Shown here piece by piece: positions 10,978 to 23,900 of a DNA stretch of 64,000 nucleotides. The position numbers were made by a program, and so were the translations under genes. A model generated the notes under the pieces. That model was not told where the DNA came from. It worked only from the letters and a program-made list of their open reading frames with translations, and ran no database searches. Origin of the DNA: Bactericera cockerelli (taxonomy: Eukaryota > Arthropoda > Insecta > Hemiptera > Triozidae); the NCBI GenBank assembly GCA_024516035.1, contig CM044964.1, positions 6,218,716 to 6,282,715 on the forward strand. Direction: 5' to 3'. How positions within the stretch are numbered: position 1 is the stretch's first letter; every line of letters starts with the position of its first letter.

Positions 10978-13123
10978 CAGTGGCGGCTCCTGACTTCAAG
11001 ACTAGGTGAAGACAAATTATACCCAGAAGTATTGAAAAAATAAAATTATTAATTTATCAGATCTTAGTTCTTATGGTCTCATAAACACAGCCCATTGTAA
11101 GTTATGGCTGTTTCCCTGCAGAGCATGATTTTCTCTCATACCAGTTTTGCATCATATAAGTTTTTATAGGTACTTTTTTTGGAGAACACTTGGTACCTAA
11201 TAAATAAACAAGGCCAGCAGAACAATTTATCAACACTTGAGCTGGTACACAGCCATTCATTTTTCATAAACCATTCAGGCTTGAACTGTATGGCTGTGGG
11301 GCAGGCATTTGCTTTACTTTTTTAGTGGTGGTTATAGTAATTGGAGAAATTGGACATCCAGTAATCATAATATTTTCTTATCCTCATTACTTCTTAATCT
11401 GAATGGGGTTACTTTCAATGTTTGAACCCCATGATTTTGTGGGAATCTCATTGTTTCTTTGAAATATTGTTATTAATTATTCATCTTAATAAAAAGTATT
11501 TATTCATCTTAATAAAAAATATTAACTAAAAGTTGGTAAAAAGGAATTAAAATAAAAATATTAGGATTATACCTCAGTAGATAGGTAGGTACAACATTTT
11601 AAAGAGGGGTTAGAACTGGGAAGGAAAGAAAGTTAGTTGAAGACTAAAAATTACAATCCAAAACTGGAAGAAAATCCACCACCAGATTACAAAATAAATC
11701 TAAGAAAACATACTTACTACAAATATAAAATCAGCTTAAATTTGTGTTACCATTGATGTTTAAATGACTATTTATGAAAAACACAGATATTGCCTTATAA
11801 TTTTAAGTACTTCACTGGAAGCTGTGTGCTCTGCTACCTGCAACCTGCATAATTATAATGTTATTTCTGACACTGAAAGAAGTACATAGCTACTTCATAT
11901 TCAACTTATTATGAAAAGCACAGGTCAGATCAGGTAGGAATAATGTTTCTATCCTGTATCAAATACTGGGAAATAACTTTATTAACTAGTTACACCAATT
12001 AAAAGTCACTTGATTACCGTTGAAAAGATTTGAAAATAATCTAATAAAATTTAAAAAGTGCGCTACAAGTTTTGTTTACATTCTAAAGATAAGAGATACA
12101 ATGTTGCCAAGTTAATTTCATAGCTAAATTTCTACAAACTTCAAGAGCTATATTTTAAATTTAAAGAAATCCCTCAAATCATGTAAGACGTATTTATTTA
12201 TTTAAAAAAATAATACTACACCGCCTGAACAGAATTTTCTTTTGAGAATTTCATTTCAAAACGTCTAATTTCATGATTTTTTTTTTTTAAAGTGGTTTCA
12301 TAGTCAGGATCTTAAACAGGACCAAAATTGTCCTTATTTAAAAACTTCTTGGAACAACTAGATAAAAGATTATCTTATTTGGCTCAATTTCGGTACCTAC
12401 ATTAAATAATTATTTCCGAGATTTGACTTCAATCGAGATGTCCTTTTTAACACTATAGTTGACAAGATACATATTAAGTAGTTAAAATTTATTGGTATCA
12501 GCTATCGTTTAGGAACTATGTATAAAACTAGAACCCAAAAAATGAGAAATAATATCCAAAATTCCTGACACAAAATCCTGCTTTCCTAACGCCTACGTTA
12601 TTACTATTATTTTTTTTTTTTTTTTTTTAATATTACAAGATTGTGCTAGATATGGGAGGCTAAATCATTGACTGGTTTCCTAGGTCTGGCATAATGCTAC
12701 TGGCAACAATGTTAATATCAAAAACACGTGACATCGCGCATGGTATGTGGCTTCGTGACATTTCGTATGAGGTCGTGTAGATAATGTAAACTGAATACAA
12801 CTGAAGACTGTCCTCAGTAGCATATTACATAGATATAGTTCTTGCCTAATATTTCATGATACCTACTTGGAAATACTCAACTCTGATTGGTTGATTCAAG
12901 GACAACTGAAGACAATTTCGAATTGTCTTCACATTTGGTGTTCTCCTTGGAAAGTAACATGAAATGTTAAGCAGCATTGATCTATTTTACACAAAGCTTA
13001 CTCTTTTTTTTTTTTCTTGAGTTGGATCAATTGTGCCATGTTCAAGGGATTATGAGTAGTGTTTTCACTGTTCAAAATTAGGTGAAAATGTCTTCAGTGT
13101 CTTCACCCGACGAGCCGCCACTG
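10978..13123. mobile_element. hAT-like DNA transposon, 2146 bp, no intact transposase
   Basis: Ends are CAGTGGCGGCTC (10978-10989) and GAGCCGCCACTG (13112-13123), a perfect 12-bp TIR typical of hAT elements. The 8-bp CAAATAAT flanks both sides exactly (10970-10977 and 13124-13131), the size hAT transposases duplicate. Subterminal GGTGAAGAC / GTCTTCA words occur at both ends. No frame above 60 codons lies inside, so this is a non-autonomous or decayed copy. Confidence 0.92.
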
Positions 13124-13131
13124 CAAATAAT

Positions 13132-14255
13132 GCTTTAATCTTCGTTGTCTTTTGAGATTCGTTGCCTGTGGCAATCTCTTCCACCCAACAAGACTGTTTT
13201 GCACTGACAGTCTAAATAAAGCACTACTTATACTTTTACTTATTCATCATAACAACACCAAAGATCCTTTAAAATCTACCGTCCCAAATCATAGTCCACA
13301 ACAAAAGCCAAACTTAATGAAGCTATGGAAGAAGCCATGAAAAGAGCTCACCAAACTTCCCAGCATCCAGCAGAAGCTAGAGGAAGCACCTCCTAATCCT
13401 GTCTAGAGAGGAAGGACTCCTGAGGAAGAAGAGATAGTTTCTGCACAAAATATAAAATACTTACCAATCCTCTATACATTCATACTTCATCCTCTGCTTG
13501 AGGAGCACGAACATCTCAACCATCTCTCGAGAAAAATAAAATAGTTAAAGCTTTTTCAGCAATTTTCTTACAATTTTAAAAGTATCTAAAAGTCCAAGTG
13601 TTAGTGTTGGAATTTCGACAAAGTTCTTCATTTTTTTTTTTTTTTTTCAAGTGTTTAGTTTTCGTATGTATTTCTCATCGTTATTTGTGTTAACTTTTTA
13701 GATAAAAATTCTTCTTTTTCGATTCATTAAATTGATCTTTTGTCTAACTTTTTAATGCTTACAGGCTTTTAAAATAGCTTTTTTCTATTTTCTTCTTCAT
13801 TTATTTTATTCTTCTTCTTTGATACATTGATTATTTCGTCCTTCAAGATTATTTTGATTGTTAAAAAATATTTTTATTCAAATTGTTCAAAGCTAGATGC
13901 ATAGCTGGATTTTATGTAATTTTCTATTTACTCGAACACTAAAACCTCATAATAATCAGTTTTATAAAAAGAAACATTTTCTTGACTGATTTTGCAATGA
14001 ATCTACTGGTTAATAATGTATTGGTTTATCTGTTGCTTTCAAAATTACTTACTAACGAAATGTTTACAACAGTGAAATCACAAAAAAGTAAATAAAATTT
14101 CTCTGCTTCAAGAAAAAAAAAATCTTCCTCTTAATATTGGATTTTAGGGACTTAATATTCCCTCAAAACTACAAATAAGTGGTTAATGTGATCTGGTATT
14201 GTAATGGAAAGTACTTATCCTCTACTTCAATTTTATTATCAAAATGAAGCAATCA
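13132..14255. other. Upstream of the Osiris gene, largely unannotated
   Basis: Begins with a short repeat remnant (13160-13232: TGGCAATCTCTTCCACCCAA, then CAGTCTAAATAAAGCACTAC) related to 21150-21185 and 51545-51580. The remainder is T-rich with no coding signal. Confidence 0.5.
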
Positions 14256-14372
14256 ATAATTTGAGTTTGTGACCACATAATAGTAAGACTCTGAGGGTTA
14301 GGTGGGTGAAGATGCTTTGATTAAACCTCGCCTGGTGGTTACTTTTCACTAAAGAGTAAATTATTATTATCA
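14256..14372 (+). repeat. SINE-F body and tail, about 135 bp upstream of the TATA box
   Basis: Contains GAGTTTGTGACCACATAATA, CTCTGAGGGTTAGGTGG, CCTCGCCTGGTGGTTACTTT and an (ATT)n end. The tRNA-like head is missing. Its nearness to the putative promoter means it could carry or disrupt regulatory DNA; that is inference. Confidence 0.8.
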
Positions 14373-14508
14373 ACATAAGTGTTCTTTCTAACACTTTATC
14401 TAAATGATTCTACTCCAATACAATCACTATGTTTCTTCTTCTACTTCTTCATTTATATCTTATTTAGACCTTTCTTGAGTCGACATTTGTTCCTAACAAA
14501 CCATTGAA

Positions 14509-14545
14509 TATAAATACGCTTTTTTCGTTATCTCAGCTTTTGTAC
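14509..14545 (+). promoter_or_regulatory. Candidate core promoter of the Osiris gene
   Basis: TATAAATA at 14509-14516 is followed by TCAG at 14533-14536, an initiator-like start site about 26 bases from the TATA start. A second candidate (ACAG) is near 14544. The distance to ATG 14570 would give a 5' UTR of about 25-35 nt. This also argues against ATG 14504, which would lie upstream of or within the TATA box. Confidence 0.5.
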
Positions 14546-14569
14546 AGTAAAAAAAACTTTCCGTTCAAA

Positions 14570-14900
14570 ATGGTGATAAACACCAGACATTCTTTATCAA
14601 AGACTCTGCTGTCAGTGGCGCTACTGACGCTCCTCGCTCAGGAACTCACCGCTCAAAGTATCGACCTTGGCAGTAGCCCAGGCCTGCTGGACAACAAACC
14701 GCTCATTTCAATCCAAACGGTCGCTGATTCGGCCGAAAACGAGATCGAAGACGCTACAAGAAGCGGACGAAATTTGAACGTGACAGCGCCGGTCAATAGC
14801 GTCTTCGATGATGTCTATGAGAAGTGCCTCGTCAACATGTCTTTCCCGTGCTTCCAGAGGAAGATGCTGGTGTACATGAACAAGATGGACAGGATCAAAG
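14570..14900 (+). CDS. Osiris exon 1
   Basis: ATG 14570 is chosen over in-frame ATG 14504 because the signal peptide (LLSVALLTLLAQELTAQ) begins just after it and the TATA box lies at 14509. Codes 110 residues plus the first base of Gly111. Ends AAAG/GTAAGC, a good donor. The frame would otherwise read into the intron and stop at 14926. Confidence 0.88.
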
Positions 14901-17900
14901 GTAAGCAACTGATTAGAATAGAATAATTATAATAATAAAAAAAAATATTTCTCAATAAAAGAGTTTATAATAGAGGTTGGTAAAACAACTATCCTATTTT
15001 GTAATCTACATATCAAAATCCAAGCTTCCCTCCCTGCTCCCCCGGCACTGGCAGACAGTACCGAGAGCGTCAATTCTTTGTTTCAATACCTGAAAGCTAT
15101 CAGACTTTACAACATGACTAATCCAACTAATCAAAAAACATGACTAATTTAACTAATAAAAAAAAAAAAAATGATCGTTACCAAAAATTACCTGAAGCAA
15201 AATAATAATTAATGTTGACACTGACTGACTCTTCAATCGCTTGTCCCGGTAGCTCAGTGGTCAAGGCGTCTGACTGGTAATGCACAAGACGCTAATTCGA
15301 AATCCAGCCCATGACAAGTTATCCTCTCATTTGGGATTTTGACCATATAATAATTCATCTTAGGTTTACTGCTGGAATAATGGTACACATTAGTTTTAAT
15401 TGAACAGTATAAACAAGGCGATTTATTATTATTATTATTATTATTATATAGAATATTGAAACAGACTGACTGAATCTTCAATCACTTACCTTAGTCCCAT
15501 CTTAAAATTTTCCATCTTTAGAACTAGAGATACAACATGGATGGAATGGTAGAGATTGCCTCAGGCAATAATCCGGCCTTTTGTAATTTATGTAAATAAA
15601 TTTCAATAAAGAGTTTACAATGTACAACTACAGTGTCGATTAATGTAATTTTATGTTTAGTAACAAAAACATTGTCTAAAAATTAGTACTGGTTATTACT
15701 TCCGAAAATTTCTAATATTAGAAATCGGAAGTATTTATAGTATGCATTATTTATTACTCTTTTGTAATTTGGTATGGTTTGATACTCGTCGTAACTTTAC
15801 TTCATTATTCTCTTGGGAAGTGGTGCATTCAATGTGTGGTATATTGTTCTCAAATCACATTTTTTTAGCTGAAGTTTAAAAGATAGAACCGTAAGGTCCT
15901 TGTGTTTACAGCGTACTATTAGAATTTTTTAATCCTATTTTCGGGAAGCTATGCACAGTAATCACACCTGAAATAAAATGAAATACCGCGAACAATATCC
16001 GGAATCAAACTGAGAGTTGGTACCCATTACCCTAGAAAGTATAAGTAGTGCTATATTTAGACTCTCATAAAATAATGAATATCTTTCGTTAATGGTGTTC
16101 ATGCTGCAGCTTTAACGAAATTTCGTCTAATACGCTTTCCAACGAATATCTCAATTTCAAATACCTAATCAAAAAACCAGATTTTATCTTAACCGAGGAA
16201 CTAATAATTCAGTCGTACTTTTATCTATGGTACAATTGGTACATGGATAACACACTTGTACTTGTACATCCGGAACCTACATATTCGTTCCACATTCAAA
16301 CATTTTGTAAACAATCCCAAAGAGATTGGCATTTAAAACCCCTCATTAAGAACATTAGAATGCATGAACGCAGTGAGCGTCTTGAAGAAAATCAACATGA
16401 TGGAAAATTACACACCCATACCACATGTAATTATCCACACAGGGCAACATATGACGGAGAGATTAATAGAAACACATGTTGTTCGCTGTAATTGAGTCAA
16501 GATTGAAGTCTGCCGGATAATTACTACGTAAGTTCGGCATAGATGAGAACAGTTAGAAAATAATTGACATGGATTCGTCGTGTGTGAAGAGGTCGCGTTG
16601 AATGGTTTATTAAGACATGATTGAGGTTATGGCCAAGATAATTGCACCCTCTGTCTTAGGCGAAAGCGATGGCAGGAATGAGGAGTAATGCGTTATGTTC
16701 GGCGAGATCATGAATAGTTCAGGCACCTCTGGTGGTATTACTAGCACGCGCTCTGTGGTTTTATCTGAATTGTTTTCACTAGTTTTTTTTTCATATTTGT
16801 GTTCATCACTTTGGGGATATCACAACTACTCAAACTCGCTGTACTGAATCTACGCTGAAATTGGGACTTGAACCACCAACCTTCAGGTTACAAGTCCGCC
16901 GCCTTATCGATGAAGCTACTGAGGTCGGTTATTGTTTTTACAACGTGGCAGAGTGAGTTAGCGCACTAGGCATTGCACGCACGGTGACCTGGGTTCGACC
17001 CCCAGCGGTGTAGGATTTTTTCTGCTCTGTTCTTGAGTGTTCGAGGTCTACTCATACCTCGTGAGGAAAAATGAGTAGCTGCTTTAATGAGAGCAGCGAC
17101 CAGTGGCGGAATCATAGGCAAAAATAAGATAAAAGGATATTAAAAGAAATGGAAAACGACCTATAATTCTACGCTACCCACTAAAAATTGTGATATAATA
17201 ACACAAATAATTACATTATTATTATTTGACATAATGGTCTTTTGTAAAAACAAAGTTTTACGATTGATAATACCACAAGGGTAGTGAAGATGTCTTCGGC
17301 ATTCTCTTCAAGTAAAATTAAAAAGCTTGTTTTCACAGAAGAAAATACTTTTTTCAAAAATACATTGACTTATAGAGAAACCTAAAACAACAAACTACTG
17401 CTCAGAACGACTTTTACTATTTCAGGTTGTTAACATATTTAAAGTTTTAAATATGATTATAGGTTTTGTAATGTGTTCTTAATCTATTTATTTGTTTTTT
17501 CTCTTTAATCATTTTTTTTTTTTTTTTTTCTGGCCTGAACCAGTTCAGATACTTAGAGATGTGAGTTTCTTACTTCAATACATAATTATTCCTCTCTTTC
17601 TTCTCCTTACATTCAAGTCAATCATTTTTCATTTTTCCATTCAATTTTGGCTCAGCAACTTTTTTTATTTTCAAATATTTCTAATCTTAGCCCTCTATCT
17701 CAACTGATATTATGTCCAGTATAAGTATTACTCTTCTACCTGTGCAAGTAGTTTCTACTCACTTGTATACATTTCTTGTAAGTCAATTACTTTGTCCTTT
17801 TCTGTCTTAGTTCACTTAAGTTTTCCACTATCATAACTCATCTTTAATCTTTCAATTTTTATCCCCTCTGCATCTTTTTTCCTTCTCATTTGTCCAAAAA

Positions 17901-20900
17901 TTCTCAATCCAATATTTTTTCTAATTTACATCCCCGCTCACTATCTCTCTTTAAATTCTTCTGAAATTTTATAGCTTCATCTCAACTTTGGTTTGCATTT
18001 CTTTTCTTTTGATGTTCAGAACGCTTAAATGAAAGTGTTGGTATCGATCCATCCTTGTGGATCCATCATTCACTGTGAGGCGAGATTTTATTTTAACTTT
18101 TGACATTAGATCGACACTTATAGCAAAGTGAATAGTTCAAACCTCTAAGCCAGGCCTATTCTGCTGCCTATCATTACCTTTTACTCGCTATCAAAGTAAT
18201 ATACTTCTATGTGGTTGCTAATACGCCTACTAGTTATTATAGCAATGATACTTACGGCTGCGATAAGCTCTATCAGAAGACTTTTGTGGTTTTTAAGAAG
18301 CTCTGGGAGAAAAGTAGAAAACATTCATTATGCTTTTTAAACATTTTATAGCTGTGGTTGATTTCTTTGTTGCTGTTACTACTATATTCTAATACTTTAT
18401 ATAAAATATTAAAATATAACATTATAGGATTTCTAATTTGAACAATGTAACAAATAATACCTCAGCTACTATACCTACATAGGTGTATACGTCAATAGTT
18501 CTAGACGAGAAATTGAATTTAAGCTTGCAACTTCCATACCTCAGTGGGTACTTCTAGACACTATTTACACTATTTCAATCAAAAGAGGAAGTGATTTTTT
18601 GATTCTGCCATGAAGAAACTTCATGAAACTATCGTGAAGCTTTTCACCATCATACACATATAGTCAAATGGTTAATGCGCTAGTCTGGTAAACCAGGTTG
18701 CATAGAGGTATTCAATTATTCGAATCCCATCCAATGCATGAAATTTTCATCTTTCATTTGAGTGTAATATGACCAAATAGGTTAGGTGGTAGAAAATGTT
18801 TTGAAGAGTAGTATTATTATTTGTAAGTTCAAGTTGAGAGTGACACATATATATTTTCTTGGCACATCAAACACCTCGGCCGAGGTGTGAAGAACGCCTA
18901 TACAAGTAAAGAGACAGTTATCTTTACCATCTTTTGTGACACCATATTTCTGTGATAATTTTAACTTTTTTATTTATTTTTATTTTTGTACAGAGGACTT
19001 GTTCCGTTAACACCCGTTTACCGGGCAAATGATTATTATTAGTTATCTCTATGGAAACGAAATCGAGAGTTGAAGGAAACTCCAGTGGAAGTGACAGTAA
19101 ATCACGCTTGCTAGTGAAAGATGAGTGGATGACACCAGTGGAAAATCCAATCACTCAATCAACTGGTTCCCAATACATCCGATATTTTTATTATACTGGC
19201 CATTACTATAGAATTAGTTCTAATATGAACACATTCCATACAGGGTGTACCGAAAATAACTCTTTTTTTGATTGTGGTCATATTACGACGGGGGTTTAAC
19301 CCTCACTTCTCTGGAAACTCACAAACCAACTACTCAAATTAATCTCATCCAGCCTGAGTTGGGGGTTTTTTTTTAATAACAAGTTCAACACATCATCTTG
19401 TGTAAAATTGATTATAAAAAATTTACTTTTTTTTAAAGATGAATGTTTCACAGCCTTTTTTATTTCGTAGCCATGAAACAGGAGCTACTGTAGACGCTTC
19501 TGGTCTGTGTTGTAGCCTGCCCATCTCGTAGTATGACTCCCGTAGTATGACTCCCGTAGAAGTAAAAAAATACTTCCTATTTAGGTGCTGGGTCAACAAG
19601 AGCGCACCGGGAGGTATCCCTTACAAACAATTGTAACCAAATTAAGAATACACATTTTAGTCGGCACGGGTGATCGAACCCGGGACCTTCTGCATGGCAA
19701 GCAAGTGGTTAACTACTGAGCTATTCGTGCGCTTTAGTATACTACCTGTATTGAGAGATTAGGATTCCAAAGGCATAATTATGTACATATACATACTAGC
19801 GGGCTGTCGCCCGCTTTGCGGCCGAGGCATGACCGTGAAAACAAAATATCCTTTTTCGCCAATGGCAGGTGTTGTAGTGGGAATTTCAAAAAATCCCGTC
19901 TTATTGCACATCTACACTATAAGACAAAGCTACCTACCAAATTTCAGCTTCCTAGGACTTACGGTTTGGGCTGTAGAGCGATGATCAGTCAGTGAGTGAT
20001 CAGTGACTTTGACATTTATATATTAAGATATTATGTATGTACTTCTTGTAAAAAATTATGTTTTTCTTTGTTGCATTACATCACAACTTTAGTAAGTAGC
20101 TCAGATTTTTTTTTTTTTTTAATTATATCGTTTTCCTAAGACACTACTGATCCTTACTCATATAATTTACTACTCAATTTTCCTTTTGAGCTAGTACAGA
20201 GAAAAAACTTCTACCCTGTCGTGGAATGAACCCAGGTCACCATTTGTGCAATCCTAGTGTGCTCTACTCAACTGTGATGACTTTGTTTATATATCTCACC
20301 ATCCCTTTATGGTTTTTCACATAATATAATTTAAAAATAATGTTTTCATTGCTTTCTTTCCATTTTTATCTCAGTAGATAAAATGAGAATTCCACAACAA
20401 ACGGAGTTGGCAAAAGATATAGTGACGTTTGGAACACCCTGTATATCATGTTTTCCTATTATATTGGTCTCTCCTACGGATCTCAATGTGTAAAGATGCC
20501 ATTAGAGAATGTATGAACACGTAGATACCACAGGTGAAGGCGTAGCGGAAGACGTGACTGGCTCGATTAAAATCAGAATGCGATTAGCCAATCAAAATGA
20601 GATGGTTAAAATAACAAAGATAATAATGAAGCAACACGTTCGCTTTTGATGAGAGCACAATGAGATAAGTTGATTCAGAAAATTTCGATTTTGAATATTA
20701 GAAGTTTCTCAGAAGTAATAAAGTTAGTAGAAGAACAGTTGACACATATATTGATGGCATTGTTGTCTTTAAAAATACTAAAAGAACAAGAGTAATCATA
20801 ATAATAATAACACTCTTTGTTGGAATGTACCATGTACCTAACCACCAGGTGAGGTTAGTGTTTGATGCATTTTCTACCACTTAACCCTCAGAGTGTTATT

Positions 20901-23900
20901 ATTATGTGGTCAAAAACTCAAATTAATTTTTCTTATTAATTTGAGTTTTGACCACATAATAATAACACTCTGAGGGTTAAGTGGTAGAAAATGCATCGAG
21001 CATTAACCTCGCCTGGTGGTTACCTTCATGCACGGTGTGGGATTCAAACCAACGGATCCCTATGCTACCTGGATTACCAGAGTAGCGCGTAATTCACTAC
21101 TAAGTGGATTTCATTTTAATCAAGATGTACAGTTCGCATTATGGGACCACCTGTCTTACGCCGAAAGTCTAAATAAAGCACACCTTATCATCATCATCAT
21201 TATAGTGTGGCGTCATCGTGAACGATGGTAGCCAGACAGTGGAGGAATGACTCAGCACTTCTACCACTGTCTATACAAGGAGGCTAATAATTGACAAGGG
21301 CCCCCAGAACCAAGCCAATGCTGGTCTACTCCCTATTTATAGTCCCCAAGCCAGACTGCTGGTCTACTCCCTGTTTAAAGTCCCCCAAACACCTTATTCA
21401 GTGAATAAATGGGATTGGTTTGCCTACAATTATTTTTCACAGGCCAAGAACTGGAACTTTGTTCGTTCTCGGCTCGGTGAGTATATCTACTTAAACCATA
21501 ACGTTGTGATGTACTAATGTAATGAAAATGTGTTTTATATGCGTGCAAGAGAATATGTCTTCAACAATGTGAATATGTCTATGATGCATGTGAAGAGCTA
21601 CTGACTCGTGCATAATTGACTTGGCCACAAAACACACAGACCTCTGGTGAAGCACCTATTTCTTGTACTACATACTTACTTTCCGTGAAATTCCTCCATA
21701 TGGTGTGCTCTCCTATTGTTTGCCCATCCAGGAAGACATTGTTGATCATTGTAGGATCATGTGTTGGTAACACTTCATCATTTGTTTCTCGTAAAAGAAG
21801 AATGGACATGAAAGCAGAGATTGCCTCAGGCAATAATCACGCCCTTTGTCAATATTATTCTTGTCAGTAAAGAGTTATTATTATAAGAAGGTATCTTTAT
21901 CATAAAAAGATTACTTGGTACTTGCACCGTTTCTTCTTTATACCCACATGGTCTGATGCTGTAGATTGATGGTTTTCAAGAAAAAATATGTTCATGTCAG
22001 AACGAGTAGTTTGCTTCTATTACGCTGATGAGGAGAAGATTTGTACTCGACCTACAGTAGAATTTCTACAATACAGGCGTCCAAAGTTCTCTTTTCATAC
22101 CAAACATAGCTTCATCACCATAGGGTGGCCTCATCCAGAACGATGGTAGCCAGACAGTGGAGGAATGACTCAGCACTTCTACCACTGGCTTTACAAGGAG
22201 GCTAATAATTGACAAGGGCCTCCTGAACCAAGCAAATATAGCTTACTAGCTCTAATTTTCCCTTTGAGATTTTATCTCTGAAACATGTTTTGTCCCATCC
22301 AGTATTTCCACCGAAATAGTTTGATGTGTGGCCTTATTTGAAAACAAATAGTCATCGTATGATAATCCACCGTAAGTAATGAAGATTAGGTACCATAAGT
22401 ACAATTGATCGATTTATTCTGCTAGAAAATCAAATTGATTACTATAAAAATACAATTGATCTAGTTGATCACCTAACTGTGTATCCATTAATACTATTCA
22501 GAACGTCTTCTTTTTATTTTTTTATCAGACAATAAGCCCAAAATTGGCTTCGAGAGGTTTAATATATTTTTTTGTAATCTAAAAAAAATATATATCCAGA
22601 AATTATTTTTTGAATGAATCTACCTACATAGTTTAAAAAATATCTTATTATGTAATTCATTTCGCATAACTGTGTGTTTGTCCAGTTAATGATAATCCGT
22701 AGATAATATGGACAATCGAAAGATAATTATTTTTTTATTCAGAATCAAAAATAAATGTTTTGATGAGATTCTCAATGCACATCATTATTATCCTGGATCA
22801 TGTTGATTGATAAATGGTACATTATTTTAAATCTCATTAAATACTTCCTTTTATTCTTTAGAATTCAATCAATGAATCCCAGACGGTAAGTCAAGAACAG
22901 GCAAAATCGAAAAATAAAACAGCTGTGGAAACGTAGGTAAGCATCTAAATAAATGAATTGTGAACATCAATGTTGTATTTCGTACAATATTTCCCACGAT
23001 TTCCAATGCAGACAAGCCAATTCCAGAATTTGCCAGAGAAGAAATTTTCCCAAATAGAATGCATGTGTTTGGGTAGGCAGTTAGGCACACCAATTACCCT
23101 ATATGATCAAATATGTGTCCAGTACGCTGTGTGACAGACATTAAGGAACAAGTTGTCAAAAATAACTCAATTTTTTCAATAAATTTACTTTGTATAAGAT
23201 ATTGTTTTCTTCAATCATTATCATCATAGGTAGTTTTTACAATAATTGACAAGGGCCCCCAGAACCAAGCCAATGCTGGTCTACTCCCTGTTTATAGTCC
23301 CCCAGCCAGTCGAAATCAATAGAAAATAATTTCATACCTTGGTTTCATAGTCGGTAAAACTTATTAAGTAGCAAAACATAAAGTTCGATTCTCATATTGT
23401 TTGATTGTAATAAAGTTTGTTTTGACCATGTGCATTTGTTCCAACATCACAAATACGATTACTAACAACACAATCAAGCCGCAAAACTAATCACTGAAGA
23501 ACAATTTTAATATCTTAAGACATCATTTCTAATCCAATCGTAAAATGTCTTTACATCCTAGAAGACGAACATTGTACAATAGATCATAAAGAAAAGAGCA
23601 AAAAGACAATCAGAATATCTTGGATACGCATTACCAAGGCTGAACGCAGATACCAAACAATACTTGAATATTTATGAAAGAAATCGAAATGGACTCAACA
23701 TACCTATTACTGATGATATTAATGATGGTAAAAATAAAATGATAATGTTTTATTTACGATAGCAATATTAATGGAAAGTGTTGTGTGTCACATAAGATTA
23801 TTAAACAAGATAAGGCTGTTACTAGAGGACGATAATATTAAAATCTTTAACAATTATCAATTAGACACAGTTAGTGCTGGTACTGTACTATTAGGAATAC

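Noticed and set aside
14504..14569. Upstream in-frame ATG 14504 as the Osiris start.
   Set aside because: It would place the TATA box inside the coding sequence and push the signal peptide 22 residues in; ATG 14570 fits better.
19241..20441. Possible 1.2-kb Tc1/mariner element: CAGGGTGT... at 19241 and ...ACACCCTG ending at 20441, both next to TA.
   Set aside because: Only about 8-11 terminal bases match and the sequences diverge immediately inside; the interval is filled with SINEs. Two unrelated lone ends are as likely.
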